DNA of 64,000 nucleotides from Hydrogenedens sp964549105 (GCA_964549105.1 CAZJTZ010000002.1:62001-126000), one strand, 5' to 3'; counted from the first letter of the stretch, positions 36,201 through 44,889 are shown. The notes: generated by a model from the sequence alone, not told the origin. Numbers and translations are program-made.

Positions 36201-36595
36201 CTACCCGGCATAACTTTTTTCCCTGCACCTGGGTCAGTCCGGATGACTTGTCCCTCAGGAACCGTAGGATGAGTTGTATAGAAGGTATCCACAACATTAA
36301 ATCCCCATGCTTTCAGAACAAGACGGGCTTGTTCTTCAGTCAATCCTGCCACATTCGATATGGGGATTGTGCGAAGGTCTACATAAATCTTTCCATTCAT
36401 ATCCATAGTATTTGGCTGGAACATATCGAGGAAATATTGGAATTCCCCTAAATCTACACCCTCTAATAGTGAGTTTTCAAGCACTTTTTGAAGACTGTCG
36501 CAGAAGTTTAAACCAATTGATTCTGCTCCTGCTTGAAGCGGAAAGGTCAACATACTGACTACAGCTACGATACATAAGAACCTTACCTTTGACAT
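33275..36595 (-). CDS. Large secreted protein: PASTA-like domain, CHRD-like repeats, EG repeats and two dockerin-like modules
   Basis: A signal peptide (residues 1-24) leads to a PASTA-like domain (about 60-140, with GLTEEQARLVLKAWGF and VPEGQVIRTDPGAG). A long middle part has several copies of a domain ending in YPDGEIGIQM, DRGEIGVDL or YPDGELRAQL, as in CHRD-type domains. Near the C-terminus come five 12-residue EGTPEGTVEGVV repeats and two dockerin-like modules, each with a DxDxxW calcium-loop-like stretch and NLSELLR(V/L)IQFFNMGGY. The modules probably attach the protein to a partner or the cell surface. The ATG at 36595 is chosen because GGAGG lies eight bases upstream. Confidence 0.85.
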   Translation of the reverse strand: MSKVRFLCIVAVVSMLTFPLQAGAESIGLNFCDSLQKVLENSLLEGVDLGEFQYFLDMFQPNTMDMNGKIYVDLRTIPISNVAGLTEEQARLVLKAWGFNVVDTFYTTHPTVPEGQVIRTDPGAGKKVMPGSNVRLRVSTGAGDETQPLDNVPAVEFNGVIEGNGILDIANEFGLIQVIGNDESFNNGVITHDEVYNAWTHNFTQFQTDMGSLLSSVLPGMIPGLQEIFLAYLTLGDGDYTIFSKPVPNQFDGYMNGGAIFPPTPSIGKGFIRMNQTTDGTNITGMSFNISLSDITGATSITAVKIGDPAFVWWTIDSLNGANSVSYTVTPEQLAMIDTTQIFPNGYWDNFYIIVKTEAYPDGEIGIQMSDIEPGAILAEGNGSFGIIAGLIALLDDMLRDVTREELGTEIGFDNPYLNRENYMGLEKLLPDSDADGDGACNRCEYERFEKNYCKELLAKCSGSKVITKAGVDTGSNSTKQGSFTFRLWHDIEAESTYLDVEITPAVTLSKITQIGIFDGMNNEAPLIYNFPGPFTSSPCKYTITQAQLESMPVATNPHLIICSSNQPGITDRGEIGVDLIQYCPELFSSPTKGLVKEGVIRYVTAVLDPSITPDYCEVLSGCQIALKNNKVVPPVPTISNGTAHIDMIQFLESSEYSIKITIEHNVANPISAGIYAGDTGLNGDLILDLGTATSPIEKVLTPEEYQLISGQAAYILVKSSDYPDGELRAQLDCTADVRVVNASSDSQPLDICMNGSPVFALVSYPSATNYATPYSNKYELRVLPGTGESGTCENTPILASSLDIFGDSSYTLLATGWADSMTLVTLEDDNRAPTPNYAKIRFVNGVKEGYNVDVIINGWPPELTPLFSNIGALATTSYYEIAAPDTLDITVTRAGIPDNIIASTTDAKFYPNGIYTIFLVGPVPLKNGYQLLITEDRPGEVPQEGEGTPEGTVEGIVEGTPEGTVEGVVEGTPEGTVEGVVEGTPEGIVEGVVEGTPEGTVEGEIGYHSADTDKNWAINLSELLRVIQFFNMGGYHCDSSNEEDGYAGGYDGDHSCTPHDSDYDEQDWTINLSELLRLIQFFNMGGYRPCPGIEDNYCAGQQQPL
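33585..33762. repeat. 36-bp tandem repeat, about five copies, inside the dockerin-like gene
   Basis: Each 36-base unit encodes EGTPEGTVEGVV. Copies differ mainly at silent third positions (GGCGTC/GGAGTC, ACGACA/ACGATA) and at Val/Ile. Near-identity over in-frame units indicates recent slippage or unequal recombination, so copy number may vary among strains. Confidence 0.9.
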
Positions 36596-36647
36596 CTCAA
36601 CATCCTCCTTCATTTATTGTTTTGCTAACGACATAACACATATAGAT

Positions 36648-36676
36648 AGTATACTTTCCTATCAAACAAAAAACAA
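36648..36676 (-). promoter_or_regulatory. Candidate sigma-70 promoter of the dockerin-like gene
   Basis: On the minus strand TTGTTT (36671-36676) and TATACT (36648-36653) are separated by 17 bases. The -10 matches five of six consensus bases, the -35 three of six. The leader to the ATG at 36595 would be about 45 bases. Confidence 0.4.
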
Positions 36677-36718
36677 GTTCGTTTTAAATTATTTTGATAG
36701 CATTATATCATATAATAG

Positions 36719-37171
36719 TTACCTAACTTTTTTGTGAGTAGTATCATGAAGGATAAATCGTTCCTGTGGAAAACGGTGGGCAAAATGAAGGGCTAATGGT
36801 ATGACTACATTAAACTCAGAGACAAAAGGGGCATATAGATAATCCCCTCCAATCTCACGAAAACGAATCAAGCCCTCTAACTTGTGGATTTGTCTCTGAA
36901 CGCTACGAGCCATTTTTAATATTTGATAAATAACAGGGTCGTTTATCTTTTCAATAGAAGTTTCCTTGTTTTGAGAAAACTGAGTTAAGAGATGTGCAGA
37001 CAATTCATATTTATCTGGGTGTTCTGCAAGGAAGAAATAATACAATATTTTTTGAATAGGGGCAGGGGCTTTTTGAATTTCTTCTACAACTCTATCTTTG
37101 TTCACTTTTTGTGGAAACAGCGATAATTCTGTATCTGGGACGAAGACTTTATCAGGCAGATTGAAGTTCAT
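36719..37171 (-). CDS. DUF4130 (TIGR03915-like) putative DNA-repair protein, short form
   Basis: The C-terminal half shows VQRQIHKLEGLIRFRE, YAPFVSEFNVVIPLALHFAHRFP and FILHDTTHK, matching the DUF4130 family that is encoded next to a radical SAM protein in many bacteria. At about 150 residues it is shorter than the usual ~240; it stops just after the HDTT segment. It may be a natural short form or a C-terminal truncation. I chose the ATG at 37171, which overlaps the radical SAM gene by 20 bases; an upstream start at 37249 would lie wholly inside that gene. Confidence 0.7.
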   Translation of the reverse strand: MNFNLPDKVFVPDTELSLFPQKVNKDRVVEEIQKAPAPIQKILYYFFLAEHPDKYELSAHLLTQFSQNKETSIEKINDPVIYQILKMARSVQRQIHKLEGLIRFREIGGDYLYAPFVSEFNVVIPLALHFAHRFPQERFILHDTTHKKVR

Positions 37172-38420
37172 AGGAAAATAAATCTCTCTCTTCTGCAACC
37201 TTCTTTTTATCAAGTTCGGAAAGTTTGGCAGATAACATGTAAGGTTCATCTAACTTGACCTCACCATAGTATCTACCCTTAATTGTTATAAAATATTGTG
37301 CTCTTTTAATAACTACCCCTAATTTTTTTAATGTTTCTAAATCCATAACATCTGATTTTCGACTATGTAGAATTCTTCGGGCTGAGGTGGGACCGATACC
37401 GGGCACACGAAGCAATTGGTATAAGTTGGCTGTGCAAATCTCTACTGGAAAGTAATCCAGATTTCTCATTGCCCAGGATACTTTGGGGTCAAAATGTTCG
37501 TCTAATTTAGGATTTATTTCCGACAAGAGTTCGTTCAATGAAAATCCATAAAAGCGTAGAAGCCAATCTGCCTGGTATAAACGGTGCTCCCTCAATAGAG
37601 GGGGTTTTGAAATCATTGGTAGATAGGGTTCTTGATTTAACGGCACATAAGCAGAATAATATACACGCTTCAATTGAATGCTTTTATATAAATATTCCGT
37701 GAGTTTTAATATTTGCCAGTCCGTTTCAGGGGTAGCACCAATAATAATCTGTGTGCTCTGTCCGCTCATTGAATAGTATCCCTGCTTCCGTCTTTGCGAA
37801 AGAAGCCTCTCGCGAATGGCATTTATTTTTTTCATTGTTAAAATGATTTGTTTAAAATTTTTCTGTGGGGCAAGCAACTGTAAAGAAGGGGTAGTAGGCA
37901 ATTCAATATTAATACTCACCCTATCTGCCCAAAGAATGGCTTCTTCAATAGCATTGTCTTCTGCACCGGGCAAAATTTTTGCATGGATATAACCATTAAA
38001 TTGGTAATGTGTCCTCAAAATTTTTATTGTATCCAGCATAAGTTCCATTGTCCGATTTGAATTGCCCAAGATACCTGAACTCAGGAACAAGCCCTCGATA
38101 TAATTTCTCCGATAAAATTGGTAAGTTATCTTTGCCAATTCCTCAGGCTTTACAACAGTCCGTTCCACATTATTTTTACAACGATTAATACAATAAGCAC
38201 AATTATTGGTGCAGCAGTTTGTTTGAAGTGTTTTTAATAGAGAGATACATCTACCGTCTGATGACCAACTATGGCATATCCCACCCGGCAGGGTATATCC
38301 CAACTTTCCTGTTTCAGTTTTCCGTTGAACGCCGCTGGATGCGCAAGAAACATCATACCTGGCACTCTTTGTCAGTATGGCTAACTTTTGTATCGTATCT
38401 GGCGACTGGTTAATAAACAT
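37152..38420 (-). CDS. Radical SAM protein, putative DNA modification/repair (TIGR03916-like)
   Basis: The CxxxCxxC cluster motif appears as CTNNCAYC near residue 70, preceded by a Gly-rich ICHSWSSDGRCISLLK segment. A helix-hairpin-helix motif (LLRVPGIGPTSARRIL) near residue 345 suggests nucleic-acid binding. These features match the radical SAM family annotated as putative DNA modification/repair and found next to DUF4130, as here. The enzyme would use a 4Fe-4S cluster and S-adenosylmethionine to make a 5'-deoxyadenosyl radical; the substrate is not established. Confidence 0.83.
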   Translation of the reverse strand: MFINQSPDTIQKLAILTKSARYDVSCASSGVQRKTETGKLGYTLPGGICHSWSSDGRCISLLKTLQTNCCTNNCAYCINRCKNNVERTVVKPEELAKITYQFYRRNYIEGLFLSSGILGNSNRTMELMLDTIKILRTHYQFNGYIHAKILPGAEDNAIEEAILWADRVSINIELPTTPSLQLLAPQKNFKQIILTMKKINAIRERLLSQRRKQGYYSMSGQSTQIIIGATPETDWQILKLTEYLYKSIQLKRVYYSAYVPLNQEPYLPMISKPPLLREHRLYQADWLLRFYGFSLNELLSEINPKLDEHFDPKVSWAMRNLDYFPVEICTANLYQLLRVPGIGPTSARRILHSRKSDVMDLETLKKLGVVIKRAQYFITIKGRYYGEVKLDEPYMLSAKLSELDKKKVAEERDLFSYELQSA

Positions 38421-38569
38421 TTTGCAACAATGACATCCTTAAAATTACTGAAAATAATTATACCACAAATGCCAATATAGTGCAAATATTTTCACTATTA
38501 ATTTTGTGGATTTTACAAATCTTGTAGGTGGTATTTTATAAGTATTGGAGGTTTAGGTGTAGAGGCAAA

Positions 38570-39445
38570 TTAGGCTTGAAGTTTTTTTAAATGTTCTGTG
38601 GAGACAAAATTGATTTCGCCTTCTTTTACGCCTATATGTTTTGCGACTACGGGACATTTGGCTTTTAGAAGAAGGTAAACATTGCCCGGGTAATCGTCCA
38701 GTGTCTCGTAGTTTCCTTGACCTTTGCCCAAAATAATATCTGCTTCTTCCATTCGTTTACGAAGGGAAGGGGTTAAAACTCTCCACGGGGCTCCTATCCA
38801 GCCCTTTTCCATTGCAATTACTTCGCAGACTTCGTTAAGTTTTACCGTGTATACATCCTCCATGCAGGCATCATTGATAATAGGCGAACCTTTTGCTATG
38901 GCAGTTACCTGCGTATATTTTTGTAGTTCTTCTATAAGTATTTTGTCAAAGACAATTTCACCTGCATTATCTAAAAAGAAGAGAAGTTGTTTGGAATGTT
39001 GCAGGTTTTCTTTGAACTGCTCAAAATGGTTTACAGCAAAACTTACTGTAATGGCATGTTCAATGGCAGAGTGGACATCAATTTCTTCGGATTTCAGGAT
39101 ACCCAAATCAATCACATTTCCCGCAGCAGAAAGTTGTAAAGCGGTTAATAATGGGTTTGCACTTTGGTTTTTTATCTTCCTCAATTCATTTTCAATACGG
39201 AGAGCCAACTCGTTTTGTAATTTTTTCTCCTGTGCATAAGGGTCAGGGTTTCCTGTCAATTGGGAAGTAATGTCATAAATCACCTGTGATAGTTCCGCAG
39301 GTGAATGCGACACATCCATTTTTTCTAATTCTTTACCTACCGCAACAATAATTTGTCTCTGTATCTCAATATCATTCGTAGCCAGAAGGGCTGAACGATA
39401 TGCCTGTGTCATGAAACATACTAAACATTCTACAGTAGTTTTCAT
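38570..39445 (-). CDS. DUF89/ARMT1-family metal-dependent phosphatase
   Basis: The 291-residue protein has an N-terminal helical part beginning VECLVCFMTQAYR, then the family motifs FLDNAGEIVFD near residue 158, KGSPIINDA and GKGQGNYETL. DUF89 proteins are Mn/Ni/Co-dependent phosphatases proposed to remove damaged sugar phosphates. The two N-terminal cysteines (CLVC) occur in archaeal and bacterial members. The gene stands between lolD and the radical SAM gene with separate spacing (over 40 and 140 bases), so an operon link is uncertain. Confidence 0.85.
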   Translation of the reverse strand: MKTTVECLVCFMTQAYRSALLATNDIEIQRQIIVAVGKELEKMDVSHSPAELSQVIYDITSQLTGNPDPYAQEKKLQNELALRIENELRKIKNQSANPLLTALQLSAAGNVIDLGILKSEEIDVHSAIEHAITVSFAVNHFEQFKENLQHSKQLLFFLDNAGEIVFDKILIEELQKYTQVTAIAKGSPIINDACMEDVYTVKLNEVCEVIAMEKGWIGAPWRVLTPSLRKRMEEADIILGKGQGNYETLDDYPGNVYLLLKAKCPVVAKHIGVKEGEINFVSTEHLKKLQA

Positions 39446-39488
39446 AAAATATATCCTTTGCTACTTAATATACTTCCGAAACAGCGAT

Positions 39489-40169
39489 TTACTTCCGTAG
39501 GTGGATCTGTCCTTCGTGTAGGTGAATCCAATGATGTGCCTTATCCGCTAGATTGTCGTCATGGGTAACAATGACTATGGTAATCTGGTTTTCCTCGTTC
39601 AATTTCCAGAACAAATCAATTACTTCTTCTCCTGTTTTTTCGTCGAGATTTCCCGTAGGCTCATCGGTAAGCACAACACGAGGTGAATTGAATAAGGCAC
39701 GGGCAATGGCTACTCTTTGTTGTTCACCACCACTCAATTCGCCGGGCTTATGTGTCATGCGTTCTTGAAGTCCTACTTTGCATAACAATTCTTCGGCACG
39801 CTCATTGCATTCTTTCTTACTTTTCCCTTTACACAGGGCGGGCATCATTACATTTTCCAGGGCAGTAAATTCAGGAAGTAGATGATAGAATTGGAAGACA
39901 AAGCCGATTTCTTTGTTTCGCAATTGATTAATTTCTGAGTGAGACAGTTTTTGTATTTCTTTTCCGTCAATGAATACCTGTCCTTCCGTGGGCGTGTCCA
40001 GAGTGCCAATAATGTGTAATAAGGTGCTTTTGCCAACACCTGAAGGTCCACTGATAGCCATAATTTTGCCTTCGGGCACTTCAAAGTCCACACCCCGAAG
40101 AATATGTAAAACGCGTGTGCCATCAAAATATTTTTTATGAATATTTTTACATACAATAACATTACTCAT
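39489..40169 (-). CDS. lolD: Lipoprotein-releasing ABC transporter ATPase LolD
   Basis: The ATPase has Walker A SGPSGVGKST, a Q-loop in FVFQFYHLLPEFTALENV, signature LSGGEQQRVAIARAL, Walker B VVLTDEPTGNLD and VVTHDD. The FYHLLPEF and DEPTGNLD features are typical of LolD/MacB-type ATPases. It supplies energy for release of lipoproteins from the inner membrane. The ATG at 40169 overlaps the permease gene by eight bases; the longer frame from 40205 has a 12-residue extension inside the permease gene. Confidence 0.9.
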   Translation of the reverse strand: MSNVIVCKNIHKKYFDGTRVLHILRGVDFEVPEGKIMAISGPSGVGKSTLLHIIGTLDTPTEGQVFIDGKEIQKLSHSEINQLRNKEIGFVFQFYHLLPEFTALENVMMPALCKGKSKKECNERAEELLCKVGLQERMTHKPGELSGGEQQRVAIARALFNSPRVVLTDEPTGNLDEKTGEEVIDLFWKLNEENQITIVIVTHDDNLADKAHHWIHLHEGQIHLRK

Positions 40170-41415
40170 AGCGTATTGCGTCCACTGGATTGACCCGCGC
40201 TGCACTATACGCAGGGTATAAGGTTGATAAGAAGGTCAAAATGATTGCCGCAACGACAATACATCCTACATCAAACGGAACAATGGCTACGGGTATCCCC
40301 TCGAAGTAATAAATGGTGCTGTTAAACAAATCCCAGCCAAGTAATTTTGCAATAAATTGAGCGAGAGGATTGATATTCCAGGCAAGAACGATTCCGATGC
40401 AAAGTCCAATTAAAGTTCCCAGAACACCGATGAATAAGCCCTGGAGAATAAAAGTTAGCAATATAGAGTTTGTACTTGCTCCTAATGTTCGCAGGATACC
40501 AATATCTCGGCGTTTTTCCATGACTATCATAATCAATGTGCTGGTAATGTTAAACGCAGCAACAAGAACAATAAATGCCAATATAATGAACATAGCCAAC
40601 TTTTCCTGTCGCAGAGCGTCAAAGAAGGCTTGCTGGTCTTCATACCAGGTTTTGGTGCGGTAGGATAGATTTTCACGGATACGCTGGCTCACCGTATTGG
40701 CGAGAAACGGGTCTTTCAATTTTACATGGATTGCATCCACACCTTTTTCGCCTGTAAGCATATAGGCTGTGGGCAGGTCAACGAACGCATACACTTCGTC
40801 AAACTCTGACATTCGTGCATGGGAAATGCCACTTACGGTAAGCCACAATTGTGAACCTAATTGTCGTCCCAGGAAGGGACGAATAATAGCACGGGCAGTT
40901 ACTATCTGCAACTGAGAACCTAATCGAGCACCGATACGATTTGCCAGACGGTAGCCCAACACAATCTCTTTTTCGCCCGGAAGTTTTCCTTTACCAAAGA
41001 GGCGTCCGTCCTCATTTGTCAGATTTTTGGCAAGGTCTGTGACTTTACTCTCCAATTCTGGGTCTACGCCAAGGATAAGCCCACCAGTTGTGTATTCCCC
41101 ATTCTTAAACAGGGCTTCCACTTGAATTATAGGACCGCTGGCTACAATCTCTGGACATAGTGCCTCTACCTCCTGTATTACTTTCTGATAGTCCACAATT
41201 TTTCCCGAGTCCCCGTAAATAGTCAAATGAGAACGATTCCCAATGATAGTTTCGCGTAGTGCAATGTCGAAGCCAGTCATGACACTCATGACTATAATTA
41301 AAGTAATGACCCCAACACTTACACCAGCAATGGAGATAATGGAGATAAGGCTTATGAAGCGATTTCTCCGCTTACTTCGTAAGTATCGCAGGGCAACAAA
41401 GGCTTCAAACTTCAA
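40162..41415 (-). CDS. lolC: LolC/LolE-family lipoprotein-releasing permease
   Basis: The 417-residue protein has one N-terminal transmembrane helix, a periplasmic domain of about 230 residues and three C-terminal FtsX-type helices, with the LolC/E opening FVALRYLRSKRRNRFISLISIISIAGVSVG. Only one LolC/E gene is present, so the complex may use a homodimer (LolF-like) as in many non-enterobacteria. Its TTG start has AGGAG six or seven bases upstream, and lysS ends 26 bases before it on the same strand. Confidence 0.9.
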   Translation of the reverse strand: MKFEAFVALRYLRSKRRNRFISLISIISIAGVSVGVITLIIVMSVMTGFDIALRETIIGNRSHLTIYGDSGKIVDYQKVIQEVEALCPEIVASGPIIQVEALFKNGEYTTGGLILGVDPELESKVTDLAKNLTNEDGRLFGKGKLPGEKEIVLGYRLANRIGARLGSQLQIVTARAIIRPFLGRQLGSQLWLTVSGISHARMSEFDEVYAFVDLPTAYMLTGEKGVDAIHVKLKDPFLANTVSQRIRENLSYRTKTWYEDQQAFFDALRQEKLAMFIILAFIVLVAAFNITSTLIMIVMEKRRDIGILRTLGASTNSILLTFILQGLFIGVLGTLIGLCIGIVLAWNINPLAQFIAKLLGWDLFNSTIYYFEGIPVAIVPFDVGCIVVAAIILTFLSTLYPAYSAARVNPVDAIRYE

Positions 41416-41441
41416 GGGAAACTCCTATAAGAAGGGTATCG

Positions 41442-42947
41442 TTATAATTTTCGTAGTAGTGGAAATAGAATAACATCGCGGATAGAGGGTGAATCAGTAC
41501 AAAGCATAGCAAGTCGGTCAATACCTATTCCTAAACCTGCGGTTGGTGGCATACCCACTTCCAGAGCGGTTAAAAAGTCTTCATCAAGGTATTGTGCTTC
41601 CTCGTCGCCTGCTTCACGCAGTCGCACTTGCTCCATAAACCTTTCCCGCTGGTCTAATGGGTCATTCAATTCGGAAAAGGCATTACATACCTCCAAACCG
41701 CCAATGAATAACTGGTATCGCTCCGTGAGAGCAGGATTATCACGCTTCCTTTTTGCTAAGGGTGATATTTCAATGGGATAATCATAGAGGAAAGTGGGCT
41801 GGATGAGATTGGGCTTCACCTTTGTGGACATGACCTCATCTACAATTTTGCCATAACCCATTTCTGGACGAATCTCTACTCCAATTTGTTCTGCTAACTT
41901 TTTGGCTTCTTCTCGGTCGCGTGTAGATTCCAGGTTTATCCCTGCATATTCGCGTATGGCTTCATGTAGAGGAATCCGTTTCCATGGACGGGCTAATGGT
42001 ATTTCCTGTCCTTGATATACAAAATTTTCACCACCAATGATTTCCGTCATCACGGTATAAAACAAGTCTTCGGTTTCTTCCATTAATCCGATGTAATCCT
42101 GATAGGCTTCGTATAATTCCATAATTGTAAACTCAGGATTATGTTTTGTGTCTACCCCTTCGTTTCGGAAACAGCGATTAATTTCAAATACGCGTTCAAA
42201 ACCACCGACAATAAGTCGTTTGAGATAGAGTTCGGGTGCTATTCGCAGGTAGAGGTCTGTGTCATAAGCGTTATGATGTGTGATGAAAGGTCGTGCTGTA
42301 GCACCCCCAGGGATAGGGTGCAGCATGGGCGTTTCCACCTCTAAAAAATTTCTTGCTTTCAAATAATTGCGTATCTCACTTATCATCTGTGTCCGTTTGC
42401 GGAAGATTTCCATTACTTCAGGGTTTGCCACAAGGTCAAGGTAACGCTGACGGTAACGAGTTTCTACATCTGTTAGACCATGAAATTTTTCGGGTAAACT
42501 ACGAAGAGATTTGGTCAAGATTTGAAATTCACGAACAAATAGGGTTATTTCTCCACGCTTTGTTTTCCGAACTACTCCTGTTGCACCAATAAAATCACCC
42601 AGGTCGAAATCTTTCAATGTTTCGTAAGCCTCGGGTCCTACTTGCTTCTCACCAAAAAACAGTTGGATCTTTCCACTTTCATCACGAAGGTCCATGAATG
42701 TACTTTTCCCTTGTTCCCGTCGTGCTGTAATGCGACCTGCCAGAGTAGCATGAATCCCTTCGGCTGCACGCTCTGCGTCTTCCTGTTCCAGAATTTCGAA
42801 TCGCTTTCGGGCTTCAGAAATGGTGGCACTGCGATTGAAAATGTATTTATAGGGAATATCTCCGCGTTCGCGGAAATGGTTCATTTTGCGGATACGGTTT
42901 TCGCGGAGTTCTTGTAATGTTGAAAATTCATGAGATTGTTCTTCCAT
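41442..42947 (-). CDS. lysS: Lysyl-tRNA synthetase, class II
   Basis: The N-terminal OB-fold anticodon-binding domain (about 50-160, with GKSTFMDLRDESGKIQLF) precedes the class II catalytic core: motif 1 RKRTQMISEIRNYLKARNFLEVETPML, motif 2 FRNEGVDTKHNPEFT and motif 3 GLGIGIDRLAML. The length of about 501 residues is standard. The ATG at 42947 lies directly after the prfB stop; the frame also extends to 42983 inside prfB, which is less likely. The prfB-lysS order is a conserved bacterial pair. Confidence 0.96.
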   Translation of the reverse strand: MEEQSHEFSTLQELRENRIRKMNHFRERGDIPYKYIFNRSATISEARKRFEILEQEDAERAAEGIHATLAGRITARREQGKSTFMDLRDESGKIQLFFGEKQVGPEAYETLKDFDLGDFIGATGVVRKTKRGEITLFVREFQILTKSLRSLPEKFHGLTDVETRYRQRYLDLVANPEVMEIFRKRTQMISEIRNYLKARNFLEVETPMLHPIPGGATARPFITHHNAYDTDLYLRIAPELYLKRLIVGGFERVFEINRCFRNEGVDTKHNPEFTIMELYEAYQDYIGLMEETEDLFYTVMTEIIGGENFVYQGQEIPLARPWKRIPLHEAIREYAGINLESTRDREEAKKLAEQIGVEIRPEMGYGKIVDEVMSTKVKPNLIQPTFLYDYPIEISPLAKRKRDNPALTERYQLFIGGLEVCNAFSELNDPLDQRERFMEQVRLREAGDEEAQYLDEDFLTALEVGMPPTAGLGIGIDRLAMLCTDSPSIRDVILFPLLRKL

Positions 42948-42949
42948 AC

Positions 42950-44065
42950 TTAAATTTCTACACCTTTCTTTTCTAAATTCCATTTTAAATATGCTTCTAC
43001 AAATAAATCTAAGTCACCATCTAATACCCTGTCCACATTGCTGGTTTCTGCACCGGTGCGATGGTCTTTTATTAATTGATAGGGCTGAAGGACATAACTG
43101 CGAATTTGACTTCCCCATGCCACTTCTGTCTGGCCCTCCCTTTGTTCAAAAAGTTCCATCTCCTTCTTTCGCATTTCCACATCATACAATTTTGCTTTCA
43201 GCATTTGCAGTGCCGTGGCACGGTTTCGATGTTGCGAGCGTTCTATTTGGCATGTTACGACAAAACCCGTAGGCAGGTGTGTCAATCGCACGGCAGAACT
43301 TGTTTTGTTTACCTTCTGTCCACCTGCACCACTTGAACGGAAGGTGTCCATTTTAATATCTTCTTCGCGTATATCTATTTTTATATCATCATCTACTTCG
43401 GAGAGCACTTCAATTGCTGTAAATGAGGTATGTCGTCGTTTGTTTGCATCAAACGGGGATATTCGCACAAGCCGATGAACCCCATTTTCCGATTTTAACA
43501 TTCCGTAGGCATAAAGCCCTACAACGCGTATAGTGGCACTTTTAATCCCTGCTTCTTCACCCGGTTGATAATCAATTAATTCAACTTCAAACCCTTTTTC
43601 TTCGCAATAGCGATTAATCATTCGATAAAGTATCTGTGCCCAATCGCAGGATTCAGTTCCCCCGGCGCCGGGATGAAAACTAACAAGGGCAGGCTGGGTA
43701 TCGCGTGGGTCTATAAACAGGCTTTTAATTTCCAATTGATGGACTTCCTGTTCTAATTTGTCTTTTAGTTGTTGTATCTCCTGTCGGAGGGATTCATCCC
43801 CTTCTTCTTCTGCCATCAAGAAAAAGACATGGGCTTCTTCCAACTCTTTATTTAGTGCTTCGGGTGCTTCAATAGCAAGTTTCAAATTTTTTATTTTTTG
43901 TAGAACCTTCTGGGCTTGTTCAGGATTATTCCAGAACTCAGGGGCTTCCATACTCTTTTCCAATCGTGAAATATGTTCTTGAACCCCTTCCACATTTAAA
44001 CAAGTCCGTAATTCAGATAGCCGTTGTTTTAAGTTGTCTATAGATTGTATTTCGAGTTCATACAT
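42950..44065 (-). CDS. prfB: Peptide chain release factor 2
   Basis: RF2 terminates translation at UGA and UAA. The SPF stop-codon recognition motif (RISPFDANKRRH) and the catalytic GGQ (SGAGGQKVNKTSSAVR) are both present. The frame is continuous for 371 codons; the region where many prfB genes need a programmed +1 shift at an early UGA (after about codon 25) reads straight through as LRTCLNVEG. The usual autoregulation by frameshifting is therefore missing. Confidence 0.96.
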   Translation of the reverse strand: MYELEIQSIDNLKQRLSELRTCLNVEGVQEHISRLEKSMEAPEFWNNPEQAQKVLQKIKNLKLAIEAPEALNKELEEAHVFFLMAEEEGDESLRQEIQQLKDKLEQEVHQLEIKSLFIDPRDTQPALVSFHPGAGGTESCDWAQILYRMINRYCEEKGFEVELIDYQPGEEAGIKSATIRVVGLYAYGMLKSENGVHRLVRISPFDANKRRHTSFTAIEVLSEVDDDIKIDIREEDIKMDTFRSSGAGGQKVNKTSSAVRLTHLPTGFVVTCQIERSQHRNRATALQMLKAKLYDVEMRKKEMELFEQREGQTEVAWGSQIRSYVLQPYQLIKDHRTGAETSNVDRVLDGDLDLFVEAYLKWNLEKKGVEI

Positions 44066-44082
44066 AAAATTCTAAAACCCTT

Positions 44083-44889
44083 TTATATCCATCTAAGAAA
44101 ATAGAAGAAGAACGGAAACGAAAAAAGCATGCCATCGCACCTGTCAAGAACACCCCCATGTCCCGGGAAAATCTTTCCAGAATCTTTTATTCCGGCTTCT
44201 CGTTTCCATCGCGATTCTAATAAGTCACCGAATTGACTTAATATAGAGACTATTATACCCCATTTCAGGTAGAAAATGATATTTTGTCCTGGCAAAGCCT
44301 GAGTAAATACTGTTGCATGAAGGACCCAGAGTATAAAAGAGCCCAGAACACTAAATATAACACCTCCGATACTACCTTCCCATGTTTTTTTAGGGCTAAT
44401 TTCAGGTGCTAAAGCATGTTTACCAATGGTTTTTCCCACATAAAAGGCGCCTGAATCACAAAGTACAACGGCCGTGATAAATAAGGTTATTAGTCCCGGT
44501 CCTGCAGGTGTCCGATGAAGTATCAATAAATGTGCAGGTACCCAACCGAAGTAGAACAAACCAAAAAAGGCATGAACAAATTTGTTGATAGAGGTAGTCC
44601 GATTAAAGGTATATAAGATAGATAGAACGATAAAAGAAAGAATTAAAAACAAATAAACAGCGATAGATTTCTGGGAAAGTCCTGAAAGAACCGCGACGGG
44701 TACTAATACCATTGTAGTAATACTTAATATATTCCAATTTACAGGTTCTACGATATGAAAATATTCCCAGGCAGCAACCGTTGCTAATGCGGTAATGAAC
44801 AAGGCTAAAAGAATACGGAAGCCGGGCACCCATACAAAAATTGCAACCAGTAAAACTAAAATACTTCCTGTAATTACTCGTTGAAGCAC
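44083..44889 (-). CDS. cdsA: Phosphatidate cytidylyltransferase
   Basis: CdsA makes CDP-diacylglycerol, the branch point of phospholipid synthesis. The 268-residue protein has about eight hydrophobic helices and the family signature in its C-terminal third: PKKTWEGSIGG, GDLLESRWKREAGIKDSG and FPGHGGVLDRCDGM. GTG is the start codon, with AAAGG upstream. It follows uppS by 25 bases, as in the common frr-uppS-cdsA order; the usual next genes dxr and rseP are not present. Confidence 0.94.
   Translation of the reverse strand: MLQRVITGSILVLLVAIFVWVPGFRILLALFITALATVAAWEYFHIVEPVNWNILSITTMVLVPVAVLSGLSQKSIAVYLFLILSFIVLSILYTFNRTTSINKFVHAFFGLFYFGWVPAHLLILHRTPAGPGLITLFITAVVLCDSGAFYVGKTIGKHALAPEISPKKTWEGSIGGVIFSVLGSFILWVLHATVFTQALPGQNIIFYLKWGIIVSILSQFGDLLESRWKREAGIKDSGKIFPGHGGVLDRCDGMLFSFPFFFYFLRWI

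Noticed and set aside
42950..44065. Frameshifted prfB
   Set aside because: The reading frame is intact from a good ATG to stop with both SPF and GGQ motifs.
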